A program made the translations under genes and the position numbers. From positions 1,054,001 to 1,118,000 of the forward strand of contig JAEVLN010000008.1 of the NCBI GenBank assembly GCA_018350325.1: 64,000 bases of DNA. Direction: 5' to 3'. Each line of letters opens with the position of its first letter. The stretch's first letter is position 1. Below are positions 41,985 to 53,117 of the stretch, in pieces. Under the pieces are notes generated by a model. The model was not told the origin of the DNA. It ran no database searches and was given only the letters and a program-made list of their open reading frames with translations. The stretch comes from Globodera rostochiensis. Its lineage: Eukaryota > Nematoda > Chromadorea > Rhabditida > Heteroderidae.

Positions 41985-42160
41985 GTTGGCGCCGGCGTTT
42001 TCAAATCTTCGCTTTCACCTTTGTCCCACCAGCCTTCTCCGAATATTTCATCAAATGTTTTGAGTGGCGTTTCCTCTAATTTTACTTTTACGGATTCGGC
42101 TTTGTCCAGTGAATTTGTTCCAAAGAATAAAACCAAAATTAAAATACAAAATTCTTCCAT
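41985..42160 (-). pseudogene. SHT-11: 5' fragment of exon 1
   Basis: Signal peptide (MEEFCILILVLFFGTNSLDK) and acidic part (VKVKLEETPLKTFDEIFGEG) end at KTPAPTN, after which the sequence is unrelated. It is the truncated arm of a head-to-head inverted duplication with SHT-12, sharing about 220 bp of flank. Confidence 0.88.
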
Positions 42161-42199
42161 TTTAATTTGGGCAAAACAACCTCTAAATTTAGGAGATTT

Positions 42200-42425
42200 A
42201 TATTGAATTCCAATTATTTAATAATTTCGATGGAAAAGATTTGTCAATATTTTTGTGTTAATGAATTTCTTGCAATAATAAATTTTAAAAGTAATAAAAT
42301 AATCAAATTTTAAATATTAATAAATTAACATGCCAAAAAATTGAAAGTAATAAATGACAACCTACAATTTATGGACATTCATATAAATCATATGCATTCT
42401 CAAATAATTATCTGACCAAATAAAA
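42200..42425 (-). promoter_or_regulatory. Conserved SHT 5' flank of SHT-11
   Basis: Near-perfect reverse complement of 43100-43330. It contains TTGGTCAGATAATTATTTGA, GGTTGTCATTTATTACTTTC and ATTAACACAAAAATATTGAC. Confidence 0.7.
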
Positions 42426-42520
42426 TGAACTAAATATTTATGTAAATACTTAAAATTTTATTTTTTATCTCTGATTTTTTCAAAAAGTTGTAAGAATACT
42501 AAAAAGAAGAGTTTAAAGTA

Positions 42521-42965
42521 CAGGGTGACACAAAAGTCTTGCACCACTTTCCCTATACAGAATGCCGGCTTCAAAAATTTCCATCCTTTTTAAAGTCGAA
42601 AAAGCACCGTCACTCGGAAGCCAAAAAAATTCCGGTAACCAAAAAACGCATTTAAGATCTAAATAAATTATGTAGGGAGCATGGGACAACTAAGGACCTC
42701 AAACATAGTGGAAGACCCCGGCCAGTGAACAACTCCTTGACCCGTTAGCTCAATCAAATTGGGGGTGGACCAAAATCCAAGGATTTCAATGCGTAAAATG
42801 GCACAAGAGACAGGCCTGAAGAGAGACACAGTCAAACGAAACGCCGTAGGCGAGCTGGGAATAATTAGGCCTTGCAAACTCTAAAATGAAAAAAGTTAGG
42901 GTTCAAAGAATTCGACTGCTCCTCCTGCGGCACGCAGCTCAAGAGAAACTTTTTAAAATTTTTGT
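42521..42965 (+). pseudogene. Tc1/mariner transposase N-terminal relic
   Basis: It begins TA then CAGGGTGACACAAAAGTCTT. Inside, shifting frames read LKHSGRPRPVNNS, then MRKMAQETGLKRDTVKRNAV and HAAQEKLF, matching the HTH half of Tc1/mariner transposases (GRPR motif). Frameshifts and stops are frequent, and the catalytic half is missing. Confidence 0.65.
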
Positions 42966-43089
42966 AGAGAAGCGGCACACAACTACCAAACTGACAGAAT
43001 ATAGGCTCCAGAATATCCTTTTTCCAATGCAAAAATTTATTTTTGCATTGCATTGTGCAGAATAAATAATATCAGTTGTCGAGAATATT

Positions 43090-43357
43090 GATTTCATTGA
43101 TTTGGTCAGATAATTATTAAAAAATACATTACGATTTATATGAATGCCCATAAATTGTAGGTTGTCATTTATTACTTTCAATTTGGCATGTTAATTTATT
43201 AATATTTTAAATTTGATTATTTTATTACTTTTAAAATTTATTATTGCAAGAAATTCATTAACACAAAAATATTAACAAATTTTTTCCATCGAAATTATTA
43301 AATAATTGGAATTCAATATAAATCTCCTAAATTTAGAGGTTGTTTTGCCCAAATAAA
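43090..43357 (+). promoter_or_regulatory. Conserved SHT 5' flank of SHT-12
   Basis: The other arm of the inverted duplication. AAATTTAGAGGTTGTTTTGC lies 18-37 bp before the ATG and contains a possible trans-splice acceptor (TTTAG). Confidence 0.65.
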
Positions 43358-44298
43358 ATGGAATTTTGGATTTTAATTTTGGTGGCATTTTCTGCAACAA
43401 ATACATTGGACAAAGCCGAAGCCGTAAAGGTAAAATTGGAGGAATTGCCCCTCAAAACATTTGATGAAATATTCGGAGAAGGCTGGTGGGACAAAGGTGA
43501 AAGCAAAGATTTGAAAACGCCGGCGCCAACAAACTTTGGACAAAATGTCCATCACCAAATCGACCGACAGAACACCCAAATTGGACAAATTGAACCCAAT
43601 TCAACTGATCAGCTTGGACAAATTAAACCAAATTCAACTGATCAGAATCCTCCTCTCACAGAGTCTGATCACTCTGATAATGCCACTAATGGTGACGATC
43701 AAAACGAAATTACTTCAAACGATGAAAATGAGCAAAAACGTAAAATTATCGACAAATTCCAGGCAATGAAAGTCGAATTTAAGCAAAAAGGAAAATTTTC
43801 GGATAAAGAAAGGGTTCAAATTGAGGAAAAAATTGCTAAACATTTAAAAGTGCATCGCAAAAAAATATATAAATGGAAAAAAGAATTAGGCATAAGTGGA
43901 AGAATTTTTTATGAAAAAGAAGAACGTAAACATTTGGTAGAGAAATTTGATCAAATGAAAGCCAAGTTAATGCGGGACGGAATCAAAAATTCCTATCATG
44001 AATTAGATAAAACTGTCGCGAAAGAATTGGGCCTCAGTTTTAAAACAATTTACAGATGGAAAAGTGAACTTGGCCAAACCGGTGAGTATTTCGGCTCAAT
44101 TTAATTATTATTTTATTGTAATTAAAACTCTTTTCAGCACCAAAACATAAATACCCCCACAGCGAACAAAAGGAATTGTTGAAACGTTATTATGAAATTA
44201 AAGTCAAAAATTCTAAAATTAGTGACGGGGACATTGCCAAAATGTTGAATATTGGAAGTGCCACTTTGTTTAGATGGAAAAGGAAATTTAAGCAATAG
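43358..44298 (+). CDS. SHT-12: secreted tandem helix-turn-helix protein with early stop
   Basis: Exons are 43358-44081 and 44138-44298 with a 56-bp intron; the product is 294 residues. I use MEFWILILVAFSATNTLDK, six codons inside the longest frame. The acidic part is of the second type (VKVKLEELPLKTFDEIFGEG followed by WWDKGES). Two linker units are present (GQIEPNSTDQLGQIKPNSTD). Modules are IAKHLKVHRKKIYKWKKELG, VAKELGLSFKTIYRWKSELG and IAKMLNIGSATLFRWKRKFK. In exon 2 the usual CGACAG is replaced by CAATAG, giving a stop straight after module 3. The DNA for the lost tail is still recognisable up to about 44393, so the change is recent. The helices themselves are complete, so the product might still work. 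Confidence 0.82.
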
Positions 44299-44398
44299 CA
44301 ATTTCATCCAAATTCTGTCGATGGACATTTTGTGGAAGAGAATGCCCCGGTAAATGTTCAGGAAATTGGGACCTCGAATTCGGAGAGGATTTGAATGA

Positions 44399-44700
44399 TT
44401 GGTTATGTTTGGAAATCTTTTAACGATTTCTTTATATTTTCAGGCTTTATCCGCAACTGAATATTGTTCATTTTTTCATTTTCATAATTTTTAACAATTC
44501 CAAGCTTTATCCACACCCGTCATCACGGAACACGCGGTCTGGGTCAGTTCGGCCCGACCAGTTCGGCACCCAACACACAAAAAAAAACAATTTTGATGCC
44601 GACAAATCATTAATGAAAAAATGATTTTAATAAAATTATTCACTTTAATATTAATGTTTTGGGGATCTTTCAAGAATAATCAAAATCCTCAGGTCGGTTT
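44399..44700. other. AT-rich spacer, nothing recognised
   Basis: Two lines of similar sequence (AGGCTTTATCCGCAACTGAA, AAGCTTTATCCACACCCGTC) hint at a short duplication. No gene is seen. Confidence 0.45.
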
Positions 44701-44707
44701 TATGGTA

Positions 44708-44897
44708 CATACTGCTGTAAGGAAGCGAGTGATTCGCTGGTGGGATGTGGACGGTTAAAACGACTCGGGCGGGGGCAAAAAATCATCTCTAAAGGACGCC
44801 CCGGTAGCTCAGTTGGATGAGCTGTCCACGGATTGGGTGGAGGTCGTGGGTTCGAGTCCCACCCGGGGTTACCATTTTGCCTATTCTTTACTATTCG
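44708..44897 (+). repeat. tRNA-derived dispersed repeat (SINE-like), copy 3
   Basis: Best-preserved copy. Head GTAAGGAAGCGAGTGATTCG, GGACGGTTAAAACGACTCGG, GGGGGCAAAAAATCATC; then a cloverleaf-like body with a 7-bp acceptor stem (GCCCCGG with CCGGGGT), D stem GCTC/GAGC, a possible anticodon stem TCCAC/GTGGA with loop GGATTGG, and a T stem GTGGG/CCCAC; then the tail ACCATTTTGCCTATTCTTTA. Position 33 of the loop would be G instead of U, which argues against a functional tRNA. Confidence 0.75.
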
Positions 44898-45505
44898 TTT
44901 TGATTCAATTTCGTTTCATGTAAATACGGTGAACAAAACAAAACTAAACAAAAAATATACGGAAAGATAGAAACAAAAAAAACAATTTTCATTTTTAATA
45001 ACATTTGTCGTCGCCAAAACTTGTAGGCGCCGAACTAGTCGCGCCGAAACGGCGGCGAACGAAGCCGCGGAACACGGGCTACAGATATAAAAAAGAAAAA
45101 ATTCAAATTTTATTGCTTTTTTTATAAAAAATTTTCAAAAAATTAGTTATCTTGGAAAGAAAAATTCGAATTTTATTTCATTTACCTTAAAAATTTTTTT
45201 GAAAAAGGTCGATATAGGCACAAAAGTTCAAAAAAGTTGCCAAAAATGCCAAAATAGGCTCAAAAAATCTTCAAATAATTTTAGACATTATAACTTTATT
45301 CACACCGCACTAAACCAGTTAAACCGTATACCATTGGAAAGCTTCATCAGTAGAAAAAGCATTACAGCAAAGTCGAAGGGTTTTGATAAGTTTCAAAAAA
45401 GTTAAGTAAACTTACCAAATATCGAACTTTTTTGTGGGTTTCTGATCATAACTTTTTTAAAACTTTGATTTACTGATTTGTTTAGTTTTAAATAGTTTCT
45501 ATTCA
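44898..45505. other. AT-rich spacer, nothing recognised
   Basis: A short frame (45199-45405) has no recognisable domain. Confidence 0.45.
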
Positions 45506-45507
45506 TA

Positions 45508-46275
45508 CAGTGGTCGCCATATCTATTTTGACAAATTGAAATTTTTTTAACGCATTATAACTGCATAATGAAGCATTGTGAGAAAAAGTGGCCAAAGGCT
45601 TTTTGTAGCCTTTTAAGTGGGCTACAAAATCACAAAGAGAAACAATGCCAAATGCCCCTCTTCAAAATTTTGTTCAACGCCATTGTCGATCACATCACTT
45701 TTTACTACGCCATATCTATTTTGACTAAATGCGTAAGGCGAAAAAGTCAATATTTTGTGGGGCCACCGTTAGCCCTAATGACAGCATCACATGGAGGGGG
45801 CATAATCAACTAATGCAAAAGATGATGGAGGGGGATCGAATCCAAACATCAGAAACAGCCGCCCAAAGATTATCCTGTTAGGGAACCGCCGACCGGCCAA
45901 CTGCCGCTTCGGAATGGCCCACAGATGTTCAATGGGTGACAGATCCGGCGATTATGGGGGGGGGGGGGGGGGGGGGGGGGGGGTACGGAACAGCGAAACA
46001 CAATTTTGTGCTAACAAGCCCGGGTGACGCAGGCGCATCCCTCCTGGAAGCCGTTGAACACGACCCAATAGCAATTTTCAGAAAATTTTCGGTATCACTA
46101 CCCCACACCATAACACCTCCTCCACCAAATTTGACGGTTGTTTTGATGTAGCGCTGCTCGTAACGCTTGCCTACTGGTCGACGCACCATTAAACCACCGT
46201 CAGCGTTGAGCAAATTGAATTTTGATTCATCGCTCCACAGCACCCGTCCCCAGTCAGCGGCCGTCCAATGTTGAC
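45508..46275 (-). pseudogene. Tc1-like element relic with DDE transposase fragment
   Basis: One end is CAGTGGTCGCCATATCTATT next to a TA. On the minus strand 46243-46100 reads LWSDESKFNLLNADGG, RPVGKR and GGGGVMVWG, the Tc1 catalytic core with its second Asp. After frame changes, 45950-45880 reads LSPIEHLWAIPKRQL, the segment with the third acidic residue region. Gaps, frameshifts and a 28-G run (45956-45983) show decay. The N-terminal half and the second terminus are absent. Confidence 0.82.
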
Positions 46276-46289
46276 TACGCCGTGCGAAG

Positions 46290-46440
46290 GGAAGTTGGCC
46301 CCCGGTTTTCGGTTAGGCCGGTTTTACGACCTCCGGTTTTTGGTTAAGCCGGTTTTACGACCCCCGGTTTTCGGACCCCCGGTTTTCGGTTAAGCCGGTT
46401 TTACGACCTCCGGTTTTCCGGTTAGTCCGGTGTCGAAATG
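46290..46440. repeat. CCGGTTTTCGG minisatellite
   Basis: About four units of roughly 33 bp built from CCCGGTTTTCGGTTAGGCCG and GTTTTACGACC. The reverse-complement words occur at 50225-50290. Confidence 0.75.
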
Positions 46441-46494
46441 CGTTTTTCCTTCAGGGCCAATTAATTATAAAATTATTTTAAATACTTTTTTCAT

Positions 46495-46711
46495 TTGGCG
46501 ATTCACAATCGATCGCCATTTTTATAAAATAATTATTAAAAAATTTTAAGATGTCAGGAATATTGATTCGGGCGAGATATTATTAAAGAATATGATTTAT
46601 GTAAATGCCCATTCAATTGTGGGCTTCATTTATTACTTTCAATCTTTTTTTTAAAGCTAAATAATATTTGTAGCTGAATATTTTATTATTTTTTAGAACA
46701 TTTTTGCAAAA
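46495..46711 (+). promoter_or_regulatory. Conserved SHT 5' block of SHT-13
   Basis: It holds CGATCGCCATTTTTATAAAA, GATGTCAGGAATATTGATTC, ATGCCCATTCAATTGTGGGC and AGCTAAATAATATTTG. The last part before the ATG is shorter than in other copies and lacks the AAATTCAG word. Confidence 0.6.
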
Positions 46712-47766
46712 ATGGAAGAATTTTTGATTTTAATTTTGGCAGCATTCTTTGCAATAAATTCATTGGACAAGACCGACTCCGTAAAAGTAAAATTGGAGGA
46801 AACGCCACTCAAAACATTTGATGAAATATTCGGAGAAGGCTGGTGGGACAAAGATGAAGCCGAAGATTTGAAAACGCCGCCAACAAACTTTGGACAAAAT
46901 GTCCATCACCAAATCGACCGACAGAACACCCAAATTGGACAAATTGAATCCAATTCAACTGATCAGCTTGGACAAATTGAACCCAATTCAATTGATCACT
47001 CTGGACAAATTGAACCCAATTCAACTGATCAGAATCCTCCTCTCACAGAGTCTGATCACTCTAATAATGCCAAAAATGGGGAAGAACTTATTGCTCAAGA
47101 TGAGCGAAAACGTAAAATTGTTCACAAATTCCACGCAATGAAAAACGAATTTAAGCAAAAAGGAAAATATTCTAAAAAGAATGGGTTCAAATTGAAAGGA
47201 AAATTGGTAAACATTTGAAATTCAATCGCTCAAAAATATATAATTGGAAAAAAGAATTAGGCATAAGTGGAAAAATGTTCAATGAAAAAGAACGTAAACA
47301 TTTAGTAGAGAAATTTGATCAAAACAAAGCCGAGTTAACGCGGGACGGATTCAAAAACTCATATAAAAATGAATTAGATAAAACTGTCGCAAAAGAGTTG
47401 GGCCTCAGTCTTAGAACAATTTACAATTGGAAACGTGAACTTGGCCAATCCAGTGAGTATTTCGAACCCAATTTGTATTTATTCATTTAAATTCAAAATA
47501 CTTTTGCAGAACCAAATAAATACCCTCACAGCAAACAAAAGGAATTGTTGAAACGTTATTATAAAATTAAGGACCAAAATCCTAAAAAAATTAGTGACGG
47601 GGACATTGCCAAAATATTGAAAATTGGAAGTGCCACTTTGTATAAATGGAAAAAGCAATTTAGACGACAGCAATTTTATCCAAATTCTGTCGATGGACAT
47701 TCTGTTGAAGTGAATTCCGCGGCAAATGTTGAGGAAACCGAAAACTCGAATTTGGAAAGTATTTGA
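46712..47766 (+). pseudogene. SHT-13: full-length copy with one frameshift
   Basis: Exon 1 spans 46712-47452 and exon 2 47510-47766, with a 57-bp intron. A single missing base near 47178 (TATTCTAAAAAGAATGG in place of TATTCGGCAAAAGAATGG) breaks module 1, and the frame closes at 47218. All downstream parts (RSKIYNWKKELG, VAKELGLSLRTIYNWKRELG, IAKILKIGSATLYKWKKQFR and the tail) stay in one frame. Three linker units are present (GQIESNSTDQL, GQIEPNSIDHS, GQIEPNSTDQNPPLTESDHS). The signal peptide is MEEFLILILAAFFAINSLDK. A sequencing or assembly error is possible. Confidence 0.85.
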
Positions 47767-47769
47767 ATA

Positions 47770-48415
47770 TAGTTAAATGATTTGAAAAAACACCAAAACT
47801 GTTAACGATTTCTTTCTATTTCTTTGGATGTATTCGCAGCAGAACGTTGCTCACTTTTCATTTTGATAAACTTGAACAATTTCAAGCTTTCTAATAGATA
47901 ATTCTGTTCGTTTGATCTTGTCGGCACAACACTTTGCCTAGTGACTCCTCTTATCTCAACGCCCCTTAGCCAAAACCGCCGATCCCAAAAGCGGCCGGTA
48001 CGCTTCAGTGGCCAATTCAGGCTCAACCAAAATCTCGCGGGTACCGCGCGGAAAAAGCGCGCGGCTTTTTTCTTACCGCCCCAAACCAAACCCTTTTACT
48101 CCCGCCGCCAGACTCTTTGCAGCCAAACCTATTAAAAGCTTAAACAGTATTTTTGGACAATTTCGTACGATAAAACTAAATAGCTGAAAATTTGCACGAT
48201 GACAGTATGGCCTTAAAAGTCTTTTTGGCCAAATTTTCTAAGTTTCAAAAAAGCAAAACCACACGACAAAAATTAGCATGCTTAATGCTCAAGTTTTGCT
48301 TAACTATAAATCCGGTCCCTAACTATAAGTTGAAAGAGTGCCTGTTTCAATTTGACAAGTTTATGAACAGGCGGCTAAGTTGAAAGAGCGCCTGTTCTAA
48401 AGATTTAAAAAATAC
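47770..48415. other. Spacer, nothing recognised
   Basis: Positions 47940-48130 are GC-richer (GCGGCCGGTACGC, GCGCGGAAAAAGCGCGCGGC). TTGAAAGAGTGCCTGTTTCA is repeated with changes at 48330 and 48378. No gene is recognised. Confidence 0.45.
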
Positions 48416-48417
48416 AT

Positions 48418-48829
<412 letters not shown>

Positions 48830-49467
48830 TTCAATTGATCAGCTTGGACAATTGAACCCAATTCAACTGATCAGAATCCTTTTCTCACAGAGTCTGATCA
48901 CTCTTCAAACGAAAAACATAAAATTATTGACAAATTCAACGAAATGAAAGACGAATTTAAGCAAAAAGGAAAATATTCGGCAAAAGAATGGGTTCAAATT
49001 GAGGAGAAAATTGGTAAACATTTAAAGTCAATCGCAAAAAAATATATGAATGGAAAAAAAATTTGGCCTAAGTCAAAAAGTGTTCAATGAAAAAGAAAAA
49101 CGTAAAAATTTGATTAGAGAAATTTGATCAAATGAAAGCCGAGTTAACTCGGGTCGGAATCAAATCGAGCCCAATTTTATTATTTATTTATATTACTTAA
49201 AATTCTTTTACAGCAGCCAATAAATACGCCAACAGCGAACAAAAGGAATTAATGAAACGTTATTATAAAAGTAAGGGCCAAAATCCTAAAAATAGTGATG
49301 AGAAAATTGCCAAAATGTTGAAAATCGGAATAGACACTTTGTGTAGATGGAAAAAGCAATTTAAACAACAGCAATTTCATCCAAATTCTGTCGATGGACA
49401 TTCTGTGGAAGAGAATACCGAGGTAAATGTTCAGGAAATTGGGACCTCGAATTCGGGAAGTGTTTGA
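48830..49467 (+). pseudogene. SHT-14: decayed copy lacking the signal peptide
   Basis: It starts inside the linker (TDQ LGQ...EPNSTDQNPFLTESDHS). Module 1 has a base loss (ATTTAAAGTCAATCG) and the stretch before module 2 a base gain. Module 2 is cut after RVGIK and joined directly to intron sequence. Exon 2 (49214-49467) is open and complete: IAKMLKIGIDTLCRWKKQFK and the tail ending TSNSGSV. It shows that exon 2 can survive while exon 1 decays. Confidence 0.85.
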
Positions 49468-49469
49468 AT

Positions 49470-50660
49470 GAACGACCAATGATTTGGAAAAACACTAAAA
49501 CTCTACTTCTATGGGCTGTATTCGCAGCAAGAACGCGGTTCTAATACATTTTACGCGTCTATGAATATTTTGGATCTGATAAAATTTGAATAATTCACAA
49601 TTTTCATTTCATTTTTTGGTTGGACAAATCACAAAACCATAGGGTAGACAAAAAAAAATCTTTATTGCCAGTCCCGGTGTTTTTCCTGTTACCCGGACCC
49701 GATCCCGGTGTGTTTCTGTTCTGTTTCTGTTCTGTTCCTGTTCTGTTCCTGTTGGCGGGCATTTTTTTATATACTAATTCTTTTTTCATTTTTTTAAATT
49801 GTTCACAAATCGTGTCTTTTGCTTTGCAGAAAAGGTAACTTTCGGCGCTTAATTCGCAAACTTAGTGTATATTTTTTAATACTAATCCAAAATGTTTAAA
49901 AACATTTTTATCTTGTTTCGTGACGCTTCAATTAGGGGAATATTTTTAATCAAATTTTATTCATTTTGTTTCATTAATAAAATTTTTCAATAAATGAATG
50001 GAAGAAGTAAAATAATCCAAAAATTGCTACCGCTCCGAGTTTATTTTATTTATTATTTATGGGTCACAATGTTCAGTGGACGAGACTTTGGTTTTTATCC
50101 GAATAATAGCTCGCCCATCAGTCCGAAATCTTCTACCTGTCCATCGTCTTCAATTTCGAAGTTTTCATCGGAACTTTTAATTAGCATTTAGGTATACGAC
50201 GTCCATCAGATCTTTCTCCTTTCCGGAACCGAAAACCGGGGGTAGCAAAACCGGCCTAACCAAAAACTGAGGATACCGGTTTATCGGTTTAAAAAATACA
50301 CCCCTAATGATGGGTTTTTATGAGTTTTTAAAATAAAAAGTCGGTGTCCTTGGTTTAAGACGGGTTTGTTTAATTTTTTCATTGTAAAATTGTTAATTAT
50401 TGGACCAATTTTCTTAACAAATTCCTGAAAAAATTTTCTCAACAGCGCCTTTCGGCGCCGCCGAGCCCTTCCATAAATAATATTTATTAAAATTATAAAA
50501 ATTTGTGAATATTTAATTTTTTGACAAAAATTCTTTAACACATAAATAATGAAATATTCCATATCGAATTTTCCGTTGAATTATTAAATTCATTTTAGGG
50601 TTGGCAGAAATTTGGGAAAAGGTTGCCAGCTTTATTGATTTTCTGAGGGACTCCAAAGAT
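49470..50660. other. Spacer with minor repeats
   Basis: Positions 49715-49755 repeat TTCTGTTCTG/TTCCTG words; 50225-50290 hold complements of the CCGGTTTTCGG repeat; 50435-50475 hold the GC hairpin. Positions 50610-50700 match, inverted, the TCAATAAAG/AAATTGGAG flank of SHT-1, 7 and 8. The frame 49994-50191 resembles nothing known to me. Confidence 0.5.
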
Positions 50661-50767
50661 TTTGTATTATATTGCATTTATTTGGGCTAAAAAATTCACC
50701 ATATTTATTTTATTTTATTTTATTTCATTTACTAAATATTTATATAAATCCCAATAATTATCATAAG

Positions 50768-51673
50768 ATGAATGAATTTTGGATTTTAATTTTGTTTGCA
50801 TTCTATGCAACAAATTCACTCGAAAAAGCCGAAGCCGTAAAATTGGAGCTCAAAACATTTGATGAATTATTCGGAGAAGGCTGGTGGGACAAAGGTGAAG
50901 CCGAAGATTTGAAAACGCCGATGCCAACAAACTTTGGACAAAATGTCCATCGCCAAATCGAAAGGCAGAACGTAGAACTTATTGCTCAAGATGAGCGAAA
51001 TCATAAAATTCTTGCCAAATTCCACGAAATGAGAAACGAATTTAAGCAAAAAAGAAAATATTCGGCAAAAGAATGGACTAAAATTGAAGTTAAAATTGCT
51101 AAACATTTAAAAGTCAACCGCTCAAAAATATATAAATGGAAAAAAGAATTTGGCCTAAGTCAAAAAAGGCATAACTTAGGGAAGGAAAAAAATAAGCGAC
51201 AAAATTTTGTAGAGAAATTTGATCAAATTAAAGCCGAGTTAAAGCGGGACGGATTCAAAAACTCTCATCAAAATGATATAAATGAAACTGTCGCAAAAAA
51301 GTTGGGCCTCAGTTTGGCAACAATTTACAGGTGGAAACGAAAACTTGGCCAAACCGGTGAGTATTTCGAGCACAATTTTTTTATTATTTATTTCTATTAA
51401 TTAAATTCTTTTACAGCAGCCAATAAAAACACCCACAGCGAACAAAAGGAATTATTGATGAAACGTTATTATAAAATTAAAGACAAAAATCCTAAAATCA
51501 GTGATGAGGACATTGCCAAAATATTAAAAATTGGAAGTACCACTTTGGTTAGATGGAAAAAGCAATTTAAACGACAGCAATTTCATCCAAATTCTGTCAA
51601 TGTACATTCTGTAGAAGCAAATGCCGCGGCAAATGTTCAGGAAATTGAAAACTTAAATTCGGGAAATATTTGA
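50768..51673 (+). CDS. SHT-15: secreted tandem helix-turn-helix protein without linker repeats
   Basis: Exons are 50768-51356 and 51417-51673 with a 60-bp intron; the product is 281 residues, the shortest complete copy. I start at MNEFWILILFAFYATNSLEK rather than at the ATG 96 bp upstream, which lies in flank sequence. The linker repeat is absent: NFGQNVHRQIERQN is followed directly by VELIAQDE. Modules are IAKHLKVNRSKIYKWKKEFG, VAKKLGLSLATIYRWKRKLG and IAKILKIGSTTLVRWKKQFK. The acceptor ACAGCAG offers two AGs three bases apart; the first keeps exon 2 at the family length. A zero-repeat copy shows that the linker repeat is dispensable. Confidence 0.86.
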
Positions 51674-52195
51674 AGGGCCAATGTTTGAAACCCAAAATCT
51701 ATTTTCATTATATTATTTTTGGCTGTATCCGCAAAAAAGAACCCTTGTTCATTTTCAAAAGCTTTTGAACTTCAAGCTTTTCTGGGCCCTATTAATAAAT
51801 ATCCAAACTCCAACATCACATCCCGCCCGTCCGAAGAAGCGTCGCCCCGACGCTAAGGAAAATAAGGGAGGAATACGCAGAAAGTCCATAGGCAATTTAA
51901 CTGTTGGGAACCGGGAGGTGTCTGGTGGCGGATGAGTGCTAATGCCAAAGCGAACGAAACGAGCCGAGCTCCGGGCGTGCCTAGACGCCGACAGCAGGAC
52001 AGCAGTTCCCGAATGGGAACTCGTCCTCCCTGCCGGACATCTCGGCGAAAGCGCTCGTAGCAATCATGAGATTTCCCCGGCGGGCCGCGCGCTGACCCTG
52101 CCGATGAGGGCCGGCGAATTCTTTTGTCTTCGTCACAACGACTCGGCCCGTTCCCGTCGCCTAGACGGTTCGGAGACCCCTGGGACATCCATTTA
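51674..52195. other. GC-rich island of unknown origin
   Basis: From about 51820 the composition changes sharply to GC-rich. Frames are open on both strands; the plus frame 51936-52196 (RAELRACLDADSRTAVPEWE) and a Lys/Arg-rich lead (PKKRRPDAKENKGG) look protein-like, but I recognise no family and find no start or splice signals. It could be a fragment of a host gene or a mobile element. Confidence 0.4.
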
Positions 52196-52224
52196 AAATA
52201 CTTCACAAGCTTTTATTAAATGTG

Positions 52225-52590
52225 GGCAGGGCGAAACGTCTTTTTTACCCTGGATGGGCGAAACGTCCGTTTTTTCACTACTGGGCGAAATGTCCAATGA
52301 GCGAAATGTCCGTTTTTTCGTTACTGGCTGAAATGTCCAATGGGCGAGGCGAAACGTCCGTTTTTTCACTATTGGGCAAAACGTCCGTTTTTTCACTACT
52401 GGGCGAAACGTCCGTTTTTTCACTATTGGGCAAAACGTCCGTTTTTTCGTTACTGGCTGAAATGTCCAATGGGCGAAACGACCGTTTTTTCGTTACTGGC
52501 TGAAATGTCCAATGGGCGAAACGTCCGTTTACTAAGCGAAACGTCCGTTTTTTCGTTACCGGGCGAAATATCCAATAGGCGAAATGCCTG
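52225..52590. repeat. 27-bp GGGCGAAACGTCC minisatellite
   Basis: About 13 units, close to GGGCGAAACGTCCGTTTTTT plus CACTACT, with variants GAAATGTCCAATG and CGTTACTGGCT. As with the 3.2-kb array the 27-bp unit keeps frames open on both strands; I do not call genes in it. Confidence 0.9.
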
Positions 52591-52599
52591 GACACCTAC

Positions 52600-53100
52600 T
52601 GGACTCACCTCCGCCGACCCCCTCTCCCAATCTGGTATACCGGAAGCAAAAATGTCAGGAAGGCGGCATCCAGAAATCTGGCTCTCAAAAAATGTTCGGA
52701 ATCCGGAATTGGGCCAATATCGAAATATTAGAAATTGGCTTTTTTTATTTTTCGTACATTTTTTAGCCCTCCTATTGATCTGACTCCTTAACGAAAAATT
52801 GGGCTCTGCGGTTTTTGGACCAATTTTCTTTAAAAATTGAGTCAAAAATTCAAAATTTTTGTCGGCGGCGCCTGTCGGCACTGCCTGACCCTCATTCTAC
52901 TCGCAAATCGAATTTTCATTTATTCGTTTAAAAAATTATCCTAAAGCTAAAAAATTTTGGTTTTGGATAGTCCGGATGTTTTACGCGGATTAACCGGTCC
53001 TGAATTGCAAAGGGGAAAATGGCAAAAGAGACAAATGCCAAGAAAATAAAATTCCAAGGAAAAAAGCTAAGAAGAGTATTTCAGTCTAATCGATTTCCTA
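52600..53100. other. Spacer with one GC hairpin
   Basis: The hairpin family member lies at 52855-52890. Otherwise nothing is recognised. Confidence 0.45.
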
Positions 53101-53117
53101 GCGGTTAGTGCCCCGTA

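Noticed and set aside
45936..46151. Gly-rich frame over the poly-G run
   Set aside because: A product of the 28-G run within a dead Tc1-like element.
52193..52881. Overlapping Arg/Phe-rich frames at 52.2-52.9 kb
   Set aside because: They follow from the 27-bp GGGCGAAACGTCC repeat and run on both strands.
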